A stretch of DNA of 64,000 nt, taken from an uncultured Raoultella sp. GTDB lineage: Bacteria > Pseudomonadota > Gammaproteobacteria > Enterobacterales > Enterobacteriaceae. Below, one piece after another: positions 27,473-35,056 of this stretch. The notes under the pieces are model-generated. The model did not search any database. It saw only the letters and a list, made by a program, of their open reading frames with translations, and was not told the DNA's origin. Position 1 is the stretch's first letter; each line of letters opens with the position of its first letter. The DNA is taken from contig CAAEVH010000024.1 in assembly GCA_900759445.1 (NCBI GenBank), positions 136,165-200,164 of the forward strand, given 5' to 3'. The translations under genes were made by a program, and so were the position numbers.

Positions 27473-29264
27473 AATAATACCATATGCCTACCTTCGCGTA
27501 TCCAGCGTCGAGCAAGTGCGTAGTGGTAAAGGCCTCGAAACTCAAGATGAGGAAGTACGCCGCTACATTACCGAACGCAGTGACAAATTTGATATTGATA
27601 GAATGGTAACGATGAGTGATGCAGGTATGTCGGCATATTCTGGGATTCATCTTAAAGAAGGAGAGTTAGGCCGGTTTCTTGCCGATGTTGAAATGGGTAA
27701 TGTACCTTCTGGTAGTGCATTAGTTTGTTTTAGTATTGACCGCCTATCTCGCCAAAATCCGTGGATTGGTACTAAATTGATATCTACCCTCATTGGTGCA
27801 GGTATCGAGATTCATAGCGTTGCAGAAAATCAGGTACTCAAGAGTGATGATCCTGTAGGGGCAATCATGAGTACTATCTATCTGATGCGGGCTAACAATG
27901 AGTCTGTAATTAAATCTGAACGTGCAAAGCATGGTTATACAAAACGCCTCAATGAATCGATTGCAAATAAGAAGGTATTAACCCGCCAGATGCCACGTTG
28001 GTTGTATGATAACGATGGCAAGTATGCAATCGATCCCAACATGCAAAAGGTAATCGATTTTACTTTTGATAGTTATATTGCAGGTCAGAGTACTGGATAT
28101 ATTGCAAAAAAACTAAATGATATGGGATTGAAGTATGGTTATACAAGTTGGCGAGGTTCATACGTTGCAAAACTGATCCGCGATGAGCGTTTGATAGGTA
28201 AACACATTCGTTACAGTAAGCAGATTAAAGGTGTGAAGCGTGAAATAATAGAGACGATACCCGATTTCTATCCAGTTACGATTGACACGGATAAGTTTCA
28301 TATTGCAAACAATATGCTTACGAGTGTAGCTAAAAATATCAGAGGCCGCACACGTATAACATATGGTGATACATCCATTCTAAGGAATCTATTCAATGGT
28401 GTTATCAAATGTGGCGTTTGTAGCGGCGAGACGTCAGTAGTTCAAAACACCAGGAGGAAAATAATCAATGGAGTAGTTACATACGTTCCATATAAAACGT
28501 TTTTACGTTGTAGAAATAGGTATGAGTTAAAAACATGTACGCAAGGTGACATACGATATGAAGTGATTGAGCGTGCGATACTAAATCATTTGATGGGATT
28601 AGATATTGCTACTTTATTAGCTGCTCCAGTTGATAACAAGATTGAACGCTATCGCACTGAATTAGAATTATGCAAGGCAGAAGAAGCAGAATTACAAGCT
28701 ATAATCAAAGAACGTGAAAATGAAGGTAAACGTCCACGTCCTCAAACGTTAAAATCATATGAGGATGTTTCTGATCGCATAGATGAATTGACTCAACTGA
28801 TTGAATCACATGTGGAGGATAATTTTATTCCACATTTTAATGTGGATTTGGATCATATTACAGATGTGAGTAATGTTTCTGAGCGTAGTTTGATTAAAAA
28901 AAGCATTGCTACTATTGCAGATAATATTTGTTATAAACGCATTAGTGATTTCATACTTGTTGAGATTAAATATCGTAACTTAAATGACAAGCATGTATTA
29001 GTGATAGACAATAAAAATTCAGAAATGGTTGTTAATTTTTCTATAGAATACAATGAAGAAAACAAGGTGTACATATGTAATTCTTTCGTCATGGAGTATG
29101 ATAATTTATCATGTGAATTTACAGTATCAAAAACAACGATGGAAGATTATGCACATATGATGAATTTTGTTGATTATGTATCGGATGACAAATCATATAA
29201 CGCTAAAGAGTTTCTTGTGAATAATTTTACTAATATTAAATTCATTACCAAAAGCAATGAGTGA
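27465..29264 (+). CDS. large serine recombinase (site-specific integrase)
   Basis: 599 residues. The N-terminal resolvase domain (about 5-150) has the catalytic serine at S13 in YLRVSSVEQ, the conserved DAGMSAYSG and the arginine motif FSIDRLSRQNP. The 'recombinase' domain (about 170-300) and the zinc ribbon with KCGVC, FLRC and KTC (about 318-365) follow, then a coiled-coil around 390-450 and a lysine/asparagine-rich tail. This is the architecture of phage-type integrases that join attP and attB without length limits. It lies 40 bp inside attL and should catalyse insertion into yggR. GGAA is the only ribosome-site candidate; coupling to the upstream yggR fragment is likely. Confidence 0.93.
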   Translation: MSKIIPYAYLRVSSVEQVRSGKGLETQDEEVRRYITERSDKFDIDRMVTMSDAGMSAYSGIHLKEGELGRFLADVEMGNVPSGSALVCFSIDRLSRQNPWIGTKLISTLIGAGIEIHSVAENQVLKSDDPVGAIMSTIYLMRANNESVIKSERAKHGYTKRLNESIANKKVLTRQMPRWLYDNDGKYAIDPNMQKVIDFTFDSYIAGQSTGYIAKKLNDMGLKYGYTSWRGSYVAKLIRDERLIGKHIRYSKQIKGVKREIIETIPDFYPVTIDTDKFHIANNMLTSVAKNIRGRTRITYGDTSILRNLFNGVIKCGVCSGETSVVQNTRRKIINGVVTYVPYKTFLRCRNRYELKTCTQGDIRYEVIERAILNHLMGLDIATLLAAPVDNKIERYRTELELCKAEEAELQAIIKERENEGKRPRPQTLKSYEDVSDRIDELTQLIESHVEDNFIPHFNVDLDHITDVSNVSERSLIKKSIATIADNICYKRISDFILVEIKYRNLNDKHVLVIDNKNSEMVVNFSIEYNEENKVYICNSFVMEYDNLSCEFTVSKTTMEDYAHMMNFVDYVSDDKSYNAKEFLVNNFTNIKFITKSNE

Positions 29265-29302
29265 GATTTAGATTACATCTAAATACTAATAACTAAAATG
29301 AC

Positions 29303-29334
29303 GAAAGGCCAGACACTGGAATGACTGACCTTTC
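29303..29334 (+). terminator. hairpin after the integrase gene
   Basis: Stem GAAAGGCCAG/CTGACCTTTC (9 of 10 paired) with a 12-base loop, 38 bp after the integrase stop and followed by TAAATTAAT. A weak terminator is plausible. Confidence 0.4.
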
Positions 29335-29362
29335 TAAATTAATCAATATGGAGAGCGTGCAA

Positions 29363-29476
29363 ATGATTAATCCTACAACTATTCTAATCACAAATAAAAT
29401 TATAATGTATATGTTTATCCGAGTAAGAATGAATAAAAAACGATCTGAGTACTGGAATATTACAGTTCAATATTAA
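29363..29476 (+). CDS. possible 37-residue small protein
   Basis: An ATG preceded by GGAGAG with 8-9 bases spacing opens 37 codons beginning MINPTTILITNKIIMYMF. A hydrophobic first half is followed by a basic stretch (RVRMNKKR). It is too short for domain assignment and lies between the integrase hairpin and the next gene. It could be a small membrane peptide or chance in AT-rich DNA. Confidence 0.3.
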   Translation: MINPTTILITNKIIMYMFIRVRMNKKRSEYWNITVQY

Positions 29477-29503
29477 TTAACATCTTTTATAGGAATATTT
29501 ATC

Positions 29504-29980
29504 ATGTCAGGAAAGCAACAAAAAACGGACAATTCACAATTTTTGAAAATTGCGGGAAACTTTAGAAAGTATAGTGATCTTACACAAGATGGGAAAAACA
29601 TTGTACAGGAAGTAATAAGTAAATGTGCGGGTGCAAAGAAATACCCTGCAAAGAAAGTATATTATGTACTATATAACTGTACTGAAATCAGTAGGGACAG
29701 AATTATGTTTTGGCTACAACGTTACTATGCCGAACATAAGGACGAAGCATTACCGAATGATAATACCGCCCGTAAATTTTTGACAATGGCTAAACAATTA
29801 TCAAAGGAACTGGTAGACGCACATAACAAAGGCGTGAAAATATACAAGGCGGCACAGGATGGTATGTACTACCTTACACCAGTACAGAAGTATGAAATCG
29901 ATAAGATGTACAACAATGGGTTATCAGCACAGGAAATAATCATTGCATTACAGAAAATCATTGATGATTCCGCGAACTAA
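29504..29980 (+). CDS. unknown basic protein of the element, candidate recombination accessory factor
   Basis: 158 residues with no family I recognise. The first 20 residues are polar. The middle is helix-rich and basic (KKYPAKKVYYVLYN, RDRIMFWLQRYY, ARKFLTMAKQLSKELVDAHNKG). The end, LTPVQKYEIDKMYNNGLSAQEIIIALQ, looks like a helix-turn-helix-sized unit. AGGA precedes the ATG. Directionality factors of serine integrases are often small basic proteins encoded next to the integrase, so that role is possible; this is position-based inference only. Confidence 0.6.
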   Translation: MSGKQQKTDNSQFLKIAGNFRKYSDLTQDGKNIVQEVISKCAGAKKYPAKKVYYVLYNCTEISRDRIMFWLQRYYAEHKDEALPNDNTARKFLTMAKQLSKELVDAHNKGVKIYKAAQDGMYYLTPVQKYEIDKMYNNGLSAQEIIIALQKIIDDSAN

Positions 29981-29983
29981 TCA

Positions 29984-30091
29984 CTTCGCAAGATGAGTGT
30001 TTGCTTCGCAAGATGGAGCTGGATATTGCCATATATAGTATGTAACATGTTGATCTTACTACTATATATAGTGGCGTTTGCCATCTTGCGA
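29984..30091. repeat. nested inverted repeats with a repeated CTTCGCAAGATG motif
   Basis: CTTCGCAAGATG occurs at 29984-29995 and 30004-30015, and its inverted form closes the structure at 30081-30091 (TCGCAAGATGG pairs with CCATCTTGCGA, 11 bp). Nested inside, ATATATAGTA (30031-30040) pairs with TACTATATAT (30060-30069). The structure can fold as a long two-stage hairpin or cruciform right after the 158-residue gene. Confidence 0.7.
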
Positions 30092-30581
30092 CCTATATTA
30101 ATATTAATCCATACCAATTACTTTGAAGTATAAGTGTCTTACTGATATTCAGTCTCTAAAGAGCCTAACTTCGCTTTGCTCGTTAGTCTCTGTAAAAACC
30201 AAATATTAGATTGTAACTTTGCGTTTTTCTCGCTAGTGCTCGAAAAGCACGCAGCGGATTTACTCGCTATCGCTCAGACAACTAACAGTGTTGCATGTAC
30301 TACCAAAGTAATCAATCAAAGTCTTTCTGAGTCGCCACGCAGCCCCGCCACCGAGTCCAACACACACGGGAAGCCCCTGAACGCGTTGTTCATCACTGAC
30401 ATACCTGTATGAACAAAACCACGTAAAACGCCGTAGTGACGGTTTAAGAGCGTCTACGAGATGGTATCGTCAGTACTCCTCATATTGAAATCAGACACAT
30501 AGCACATTTCATGTCCTACGAATCCACTTGATCGATTTTACCTATTGATTTGCATTGGATTAATAGATATTGATAGTTTAT

Positions 30582-30610
30582 AACGATCAATAATTGCTTT
30601 ATTGATCGTT
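30582..30610. promoter_or_regulatory. perfect 12-bp inverted repeat, possible operator
   Basis: AACGATCAATAA and TTATTGATCGTT flank the loop TTGCT, 50 bp upstream of the ORF at 30661. Another CGATCA follows at 30616-30621. The low GC content argues against a terminator and for a protein-binding site. Confidence 0.45.
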
Positions 30611-30660
30611 AATATCGATCATTTTTGATGTGCGTGTTACTCTTGAGAGCTTGAAAACGG

Positions 30661-31491
30661 ATGGTTTCAGTCCGTACTTTTGGCCTGAAGGAAGCTAACG
30701 GGAGTGATAAGACTGTGAGAGTTGTACAACTGATAATCTATGGACTTTGGGGAGTCTTTCTTTGTCTGGCGGCACTGGAAAAGTTTGGTGATTTCTTCGC
30801 CGCTGGTACTGGCTTCTGGTCGGTCGTAATGCTTTCCGTCGCTGGATTGTGCCAGCTACTGGCAAGTGCTGCCGCGATCAGCTGGGCTGTTTTGGGTTCC
30901 AGTACGCTTAAAGCGAAGTACTTACCTTATAAACTCGTTAATAATTATACGGTTCCTGTAATGATCATTGTGCTTGCTGTTGTGGCGAGTATTGCCAGAT
31001 CCTCAAGCGATGAAGCGAGAGCACAAAAACTTGGATTTAAAGACGGTAGAGATTTTTCTCACGCCCGTGAAAATAACATTACCAATGCTACTGATTACGC
31101 AAAGTATTTGGCAGAGCAGAAATCTAAAGCTGAAGCCAAAGCCGCTCAGGATGCAGCTCTTGCAGCAGAGAAAGACCAAAAGGCAAAAGAACAAGAGATT
31201 GAATGCATGCGTAGTGATAATCCTGAATGCTATATATCGAAACATGAACGAGGAGATTATGTATGTGAAAAAGCTGTTGAGGATTCTGCTAAGTACGAAT
31301 TTAAGTGGACTGATGGAATTACAGAACCAAAATTTTCCTCTCTAAGTTGGTACGATAAAAACAGGAGATTAGTTACTCTTTACGGGCATCGAGCACAGGC
31401 TCAAAACGGTTTCGGTGCGTTTAAAAATATACAATACTCCTGCACATACAATGCTGATACTGGTGAAGTATTAAGTACTGACCTTCAATAA
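30661..31491 (+). CDS. unknown membrane protein with coiled-coil and extracytoplasmic-type C-terminal domain
   Basis: 276 residues. Three hydrophobic segments lie at about 22-42, 54-78 and 96-112. An Ala/Lys/Glu-rich predicted coiled-coil (about 148-182) and a C-terminal domain with several cysteines (CMRSDNPEC, YVCEKA, YSCTYN) follow. I do not recognise the family. The next gene starts 11 bp later, so the two form an operon. The role may be envelope-related. Confidence 0.7.
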   Translation: MVSVRTFGLKEANGSDKTVRVVQLIIYGLWGVFLCLAALEKFGDFFAAGTGFWSVVMLSVAGLCQLLASAAAISWAVLGSSTLKAKYLPYKLVNNYTVPVMIIVLAVVASIARSSSDEARAQKLGFKDGRDFSHARENNITNATDYAKYLAEQKSKAEAKAAQDAALAAEKDQKAKEQEIECMRSDNPECYISKHERGDYVCEKAVEDSAKYEFKWTDGITEPKFSSLSWYDKNRRLVTLYGHRAQAQNGFGAFKNIQYSCTYNADTGEVLSTDLQ

Positions 31492-31502
31492 GGAATATTA
31501 AA

Positions 31503-31859
31503 ATGAAAAAAACTTCTATCGCAGCTATGCTATTTTTTGTTTCTGTCTCTTCAATAGCGGCAGTACCAGACGGAAAAATAGAAAAACCCTTTATTGTTGG
31601 CAATGAAGTTATTTGTTTGAAAGAAATCCAGAAGCAAATTACCCCTTATCTCAAGTCATTTGAAGAAGAAAACGGGGTTAAGTACAAATATAATGTTAAA
31701 TCTGGTTTATCGTACAAGGATACTGTAGGGCTACGGCTACAGATCAACCGTGTTGATTCAGGTCTGAATGTTCGAGTTGCCGATTTGGATTACTACTGGT
31801 TACAGGAGCGTGGCAGCATGTGCCAACCCACATATATGGTACTGGATCGTTCTCAATGA
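31503..31859 (+). CDS. unknown small secreted protein
   Basis: 118 residues. A clear Sec signal peptide (MKKTSIAAMLFFVSVSSIAAV) probably leaves a mature protein of about 98 residues with two cysteines, in VICLKEI and GSMCQP, which could form a disulfide. The ribosome site AAGGA is 8 bases before the ATG. It is paired with the upstream membrane protein gene. No family was recognised. Confidence 0.7.
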   Translation: MKKTSIAAMLFFVSVSSIAAVPDGKIEKPFIVGNEVICLKEIQKQITPYLKSFEEENGVKYKYNVKSGLSYKDTVGLRLQINRVDSGLNVRVADLDYYWLQERGSMCQPTYMVLDRSQ

Positions 31860-31874
31860 TTAATGTTACAAATA

Positions 31875-31892
31875 AGGCCGTGTAATCGGCCT
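31875..31892 (+). terminator. short hairpin after the secreted-protein gene
   Basis: Stem AGGCCG/CGGCCT with a six-base loop, 16 bp past the stop. The following sequence has only a few T residues, so termination would be weak. Confidence 0.4.
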
Positions 31893-32150
31893 GTATTCAA
31901 GTGATGAATATGAGTATGGGTACATTATCCTTTAAAATTTAAATTGATAGTAGTGAAATTGGAAAAGTGTCTAATTTTTGATTAAGATTATTTTTTTTCT
32001 AAACTAGGGCATACTCAACGTATATACCATACAGATTATTTGTATACTGAAACTATAATGATATACTATAGACGGTCACAACACCGAATTGGTTAGGTTT
32101 TTATGTACTATAATAGATTTTATTATTGTTAATTCCACAAGGGATTTGTT

Positions 32151-33026
32151 ATGTTTGATAATTTATCATTGAATCAGAAAGAGATACTTTTCCTGCTTAT
32201 AAAATTTTATACGCTCCCTCAAGATAATTACCTTAAGTCAAAGTATGGTAATGCTGATTTTAATATTTCGAAAAATTATTTCAATGAAAATGTTGAGCGT
32301 TTCTTGAACAAAAAAATAGGCATTGATAGAGTTTACAATTCATTGTTTAATATTGGAAGTTCATATCTGAGCTTTAGATATATGATAGGTAATTATCCAA
32401 ATGCTTTCCAGAATGCTGATGATGAAAAAAAAGCCTTTATTGCTTTCAATGAGCCTTTTGTAAATAGTGTCATACTGAATTTTAATATCTTTTATGAACT
32501 CATTAAGTTTAATATGAAAGATATATCTATGTCACCAGAATTCAAATCTGACTTTGGTTATATTAATAGTCTATGTAATCGGATAAAGGATTCTGGGATT
32601 ATTTCTATTAGAGATCGTTGGGTCGCACATCCTTTTAAAGATAAAAGTAGAGGGATACTTTTTAATCCACAAGAAATACATAAGGAGGTTTTTAAAGCAT
32701 TTAATATTCTATGCGTTGATGAAGATAGAAAAGAATATAACAATTGCACTAACGATAGATTGGCGTGGTTTTGTCAAAAGTATATAGTTCATGGTATTGA
32801 ACATTATCCTAGCATACCTGAAGCAGTACATAGTGTTTTAAAAGGGGAAAAACCACCTATACATCGAATTTCTACTAAACCCAGTGAATTTCTTATAGAA
32901 ATGAATAAATTTTCATCTTTACTTAGAGAAAAAAAACTGTTTGGGATTGAACCATTCTTTCATCCATCCGAAGAAGATATTGAGAATGTTAAGGCTAATG
33001 GATTATCAAAAGAGCTTAATATTTGA
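32151..33026 (+). CDS. unknown protein with a HEPN-like R-x5-H motif, candidate toxin/defence protein
   Basis: 291 residues, mostly predicted helical. The segment around 105-165 has a long helix (NFNIFYELIKFN), then NSLCNRIKDSGIISIRDRWVAHPFKD, containing R154-x5-H160 (also R156-x3-H160). HEPN-domain RNases carry R-x4-6-H in such a helical setting, and AbiU2-like members have a similar R...AH segment. The match is by eye only. AGGG precedes the ATG. It lies alone upstream of the SLATT gene, with terminator-like and promoter-like AT-rich gaps on both sides. Confidence 0.6.
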   Translation: MFDNLSLNQKEILFLLIKFYTLPQDNYLKSKYGNADFNISKNYFNENVERFLNKKIGIDRVYNSLFNIGSSYLSFRYMIGNYPNAFQNADDEKKAFIAFNEPFVNSVILNFNIFYELIKFNMKDISMSPEFKSDFGYINSLCNRIKDSGIISIRDRWVAHPFKDKSRGILFNPQEIHKEVFKAFNILCVDEDRKEYNNCTNDRLAWFCQKYIVHGIEHYPSIPEAVHSVLKGEKPPIHRISTKPSEFLIEMNKFSSLLREKKLFGIEPFFHPSEEDIENVKANGLSKELNI

Positions 33027-33499
33027 AAAGTAGTTATGATTACCTGCCTTAAGAGCATAAAATAATATAAAATTAGTCATCCCTTTTTCTGGTACAAAAG
33101 TTAAAGGGATCGTTTACTGAGATAAAAGTACAGTCAGTTTTTTTCTGCACGATTTGAAATCTCGTTCGTATGGTCAGGTTCAACCCCGCCGACCAAATGC
33201 TGTGTACTCAGATCTCAGTACTGAGCTTTTTACTAAACCTGAATTGACTAAAAACTCAGGCCTCGTTATAATATTTTCATTGTCTCGGGAACTATAAAAT
33301 CTTTCCCATCTATAAGAATTGTTTTTTGAATCGTAGGTGGCAATTTTTTTGTGTAAGTACATGTTAGTAACAATGTGATATTCCTGACAAAAGATGAAAT
33401 TTAATATGTTTTTCTTTGTGGTTTTGTATACACTTTAACTTCTTTTCATTGATAACAATTATGTTTACTAAAAAGTTTTCTCAGAAAATAGAGGTGGCT
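33027..33499. other. AT-rich region between the HEPN-like and SLATT genes
   Basis: 473 bp without a supported gene. A hairpin ATCCCTTT/AAAGGGAT lies at 33079-33110, about 50 bp after the HEPN-like gene, and a 12-bp palindrome CTCAGTACTGAG lies at 33214-33225 followed by CTTTTTAC. A 60-codon minus-strand ORF (33180-33362) has no ribosome site and is not called. A small RNA could be encoded but is not demonstrable by eye. Confidence 0.4.
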
Positions 33500-34177
33500 A
33501 TGAAAAAAATGTTTTTTTGGTTTTTATCTTTAAATCCGGTAGAAAGGGAAATTCAAGATCCTAAAATAAAATTACTTAACAGTATGCGTGTGACATCAAA
33601 ATGTCGCTTCAATAGGGCTGAGTCGTTAAAAAATATTAGTTTCTATTCTTTTTTTACAACTACAATCCTATCCCTTGGGTTGATTTTTATTCCTTTATTC
33701 CAAATAACAGGCAGGGAGATGCATTATAGCTCCAATGCTTTAACTGTAATTCAAATATTCTTAGCTGTTTCAGTTCTTGTTTATTCTGTGGTTATTGCAA
33801 CTTCAAAATATGAACTAAGGGCAGCATTACTTGATGAATGTGGTGTTAAAATAAAAGAGCTTATCAGGAGGCTTAGAGCAGAAATTTTTGAACCTGAATC
33901 GGAGGTGGCTGTGGTTGATTTAAACAAGTACCACAAGATGTATAATAAGGTTACTTGTAGCTGTGAAAATCACAAGCGGGTCGACTATCTCTTTGCAACT
34001 TTAGAATCCCGTAATGATTTTAATATAACTGGAATTGTTAGGCTTTGGAAATTTGTTAAAGGTTATGCTATTAGATTTTTCCCATATATCATTCCAACGT
34101 TTTTGATTGTATGCGAAGTACTTTTCATTTCAGATATTATGGGAATGACAAGTATTTTTACATCATATTTTAATTAG
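33500..34177 (+). CDS. SLATT-type 2TM effector-like protein
   Basis: 225 residues from the ATG at 33500, which has AGAGG 5 bases upstream; an ATG at 33461 lacks a ribosome site. An N-terminal amphipathic region (SMRVTSKCRFNRAESLK) is followed by two membrane helices (about 45-68 and 82-103), then SKYELRAALLDECGVKIKEL and a helix ending CENHKRVDYLFATLESR. This order is that of SLATT (SMODS and SLOG-associating 2TM effector) domains, closest to family 5 as I remember it. These are predicted pore-forming effectors of nucleotide-signalling and RT-linked defence systems. A further hydrophobic helix lies at the C-terminus. No nucleotide cyclase or RT is next to it. Confidence 0.7.
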   Translation: MKKMFFWFLSLNPVEREIQDPKIKLLNSMRVTSKCRFNRAESLKNISFYSFFTTTILSLGLIFIPLFQITGREMHYSSNALTVIQIFLAVSVLVYSVVIATSKYELRAALLDECGVKIKELIRRLRAEIFEPESEVAVVDLNKYHKMYNKVTCSCENHKRVDYLFATLESRNDFNITGIVRLWKFVKGYAIRFFPYIIPTFLIVCEVLFISDIMGMTSIFTSYFN

Positions 34178-34325
34178 TTCATTATCAATGTATGCCATAC
34201 ACTAATTACATCGTATCTTTAAGGCAAAGTGAAAAATGTAATTTGCTATTTGAGATTAAAAAATGAGCAGTGCAAAATCTCTTTTGAGTACTCCCTAACG
34301 ATACTTAGCTTTACTGTCTCGTTTA

Positions 34326-34388
34326 GTATCATTTATATGTTGAACGAATTTAAATGATACTGTATCATTAAGTTAATTAAAATGATAC
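34326..34388. repeat. res-like inverted repeat pair upstream of the resolvase gene
   Basis: GTATCATTTA/TAAATGATAC bracket 34326-34360 (35 bp), and GTATCATT/AATGATAC bracket 34362-34388 (27 bp). A related GATACTTAG lies at 34300-34308. Site lengths near 28 and 34 bp with inverted 9-12 bp ends next to a serine resolvase gene are the hallmark of Tn3-type res sites I and II. Confidence 0.65.
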
Positions 34389-34411
34389 TTATCGGTAGTG
34401 GGGACAGGAAA

Positions 34412-34987
34412 ATGATTTTTGGTTATGCTCGCGTTTCAACAAAGGATCAGAACCTTGAGCGTCAGTTGGCAGTACTGGAACCTGTTTGTGACAAAATTGT
34501 TACAGAAAAGGAATCAGGAAAATCCACCAGCGAAAGACCAGAATTATTAAACCTGCTTTCTCACCTCCGCGAGGGCGACACACTCGTTACTCATTCAATT
34601 GATCGCCTCGCACGTAATACCCGCGATTTGTTAGAGATGATTGACAACCTCGTTGATCGTGGGATCACTGTTCAATTCCTCGCAAACTCGATGAGCTTCG
34701 ACAACTCCCCACAATCCCGCCTGATCCTAACTATGATGGGGGCTGTTGCTGAGTTTGAAAGAGGTATGATCGCATCACGCCGCAACGAGGGGATTGCCCT
34801 TGCTAAAAAGGCTAAGAAGTACAAGGGTAAGCAAAAGAACAAGGAATTACACAGCAAAATCATTGATATGCTTCAAGCCGGGAAGAACACGCCGGATGAG
34901 ATCGCAAAGTTGTGTGATTGCGGCAGGGCTACAGTATTTCGCGTGAAGAAAGAAATGCTTGCCAGTACTGGCAGTATTGAGAACTGA
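34412..34987 (+). CDS. serine resolvase/invertase family recombinase
   Basis: 191 residues starting MIFGYARVSTKDQN, with the catalytic Ser9. The catalytic domain continues through THSIDRLARNTRDLLEMIDNL and TMMGAVAEFERGMIASRRNEGI. A lysine-rich linker and a C-terminal HTH (TPDEIAKLCDCGRATVFRVKKEM) follow. It is the small-recombinase type that acts on res or inversion sites. An upstream ATG at 34382 is in frame but lies within the repeat. It probably resolves multimers of the circular element or regulates itself from the res-like site. Confidence 0.9.
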   Translation: MIFGYARVSTKDQNLERQLAVLEPVCDKIVTEKESGKSTSERPELLNLLSHLREGDTLVTHSIDRLARNTRDLLEMIDNLVDRGITVQFLANSMSFDNSPQSRLILTMMGAVAEFERGMIASRRNEGIALAKKAKKYKGKQKNKELHSKIIDMLQAGKNTPDEIAKLCDCGRATVFRVKKEMLASTGSIEN

Positions 34988-35056
34988 TATAGCGGAAGGG
35001 AGTAGGGAAAGGAGGCTGATAGTTTGGTGCTGACAGAATCCTTTCGATATCCCTGA

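Larger units (their letters stand above)
29981..30660. other. 680-bp non-coding region of the element
   Basis: No convincing gene; the 78-codon ORF at 30176-30412 lacks any recognisable feature. Two structured stretches are listed separately (29984-30091 and 30582-30610). The middle part (30150-30480) is less AT-rich than the rest of the element and contains no motif I recognise. A replication or transfer origin, or a structured RNA, could be here. Confidence 0.4.

Noticed and set aside
33165..33205. tRNA-like text (GGTTCAACCCCGCC ... GACCA)
   Set aside because: Only a T-arm resemblance; no acceptor, D or anticodon arms can be drawn upstream. Kept only as a structural note.
33180..33362. 60-codon minus-strand ORF in the island gap
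   Set aside because: No ribosome site, opposite to all element genes, and it overlaps palindromes.
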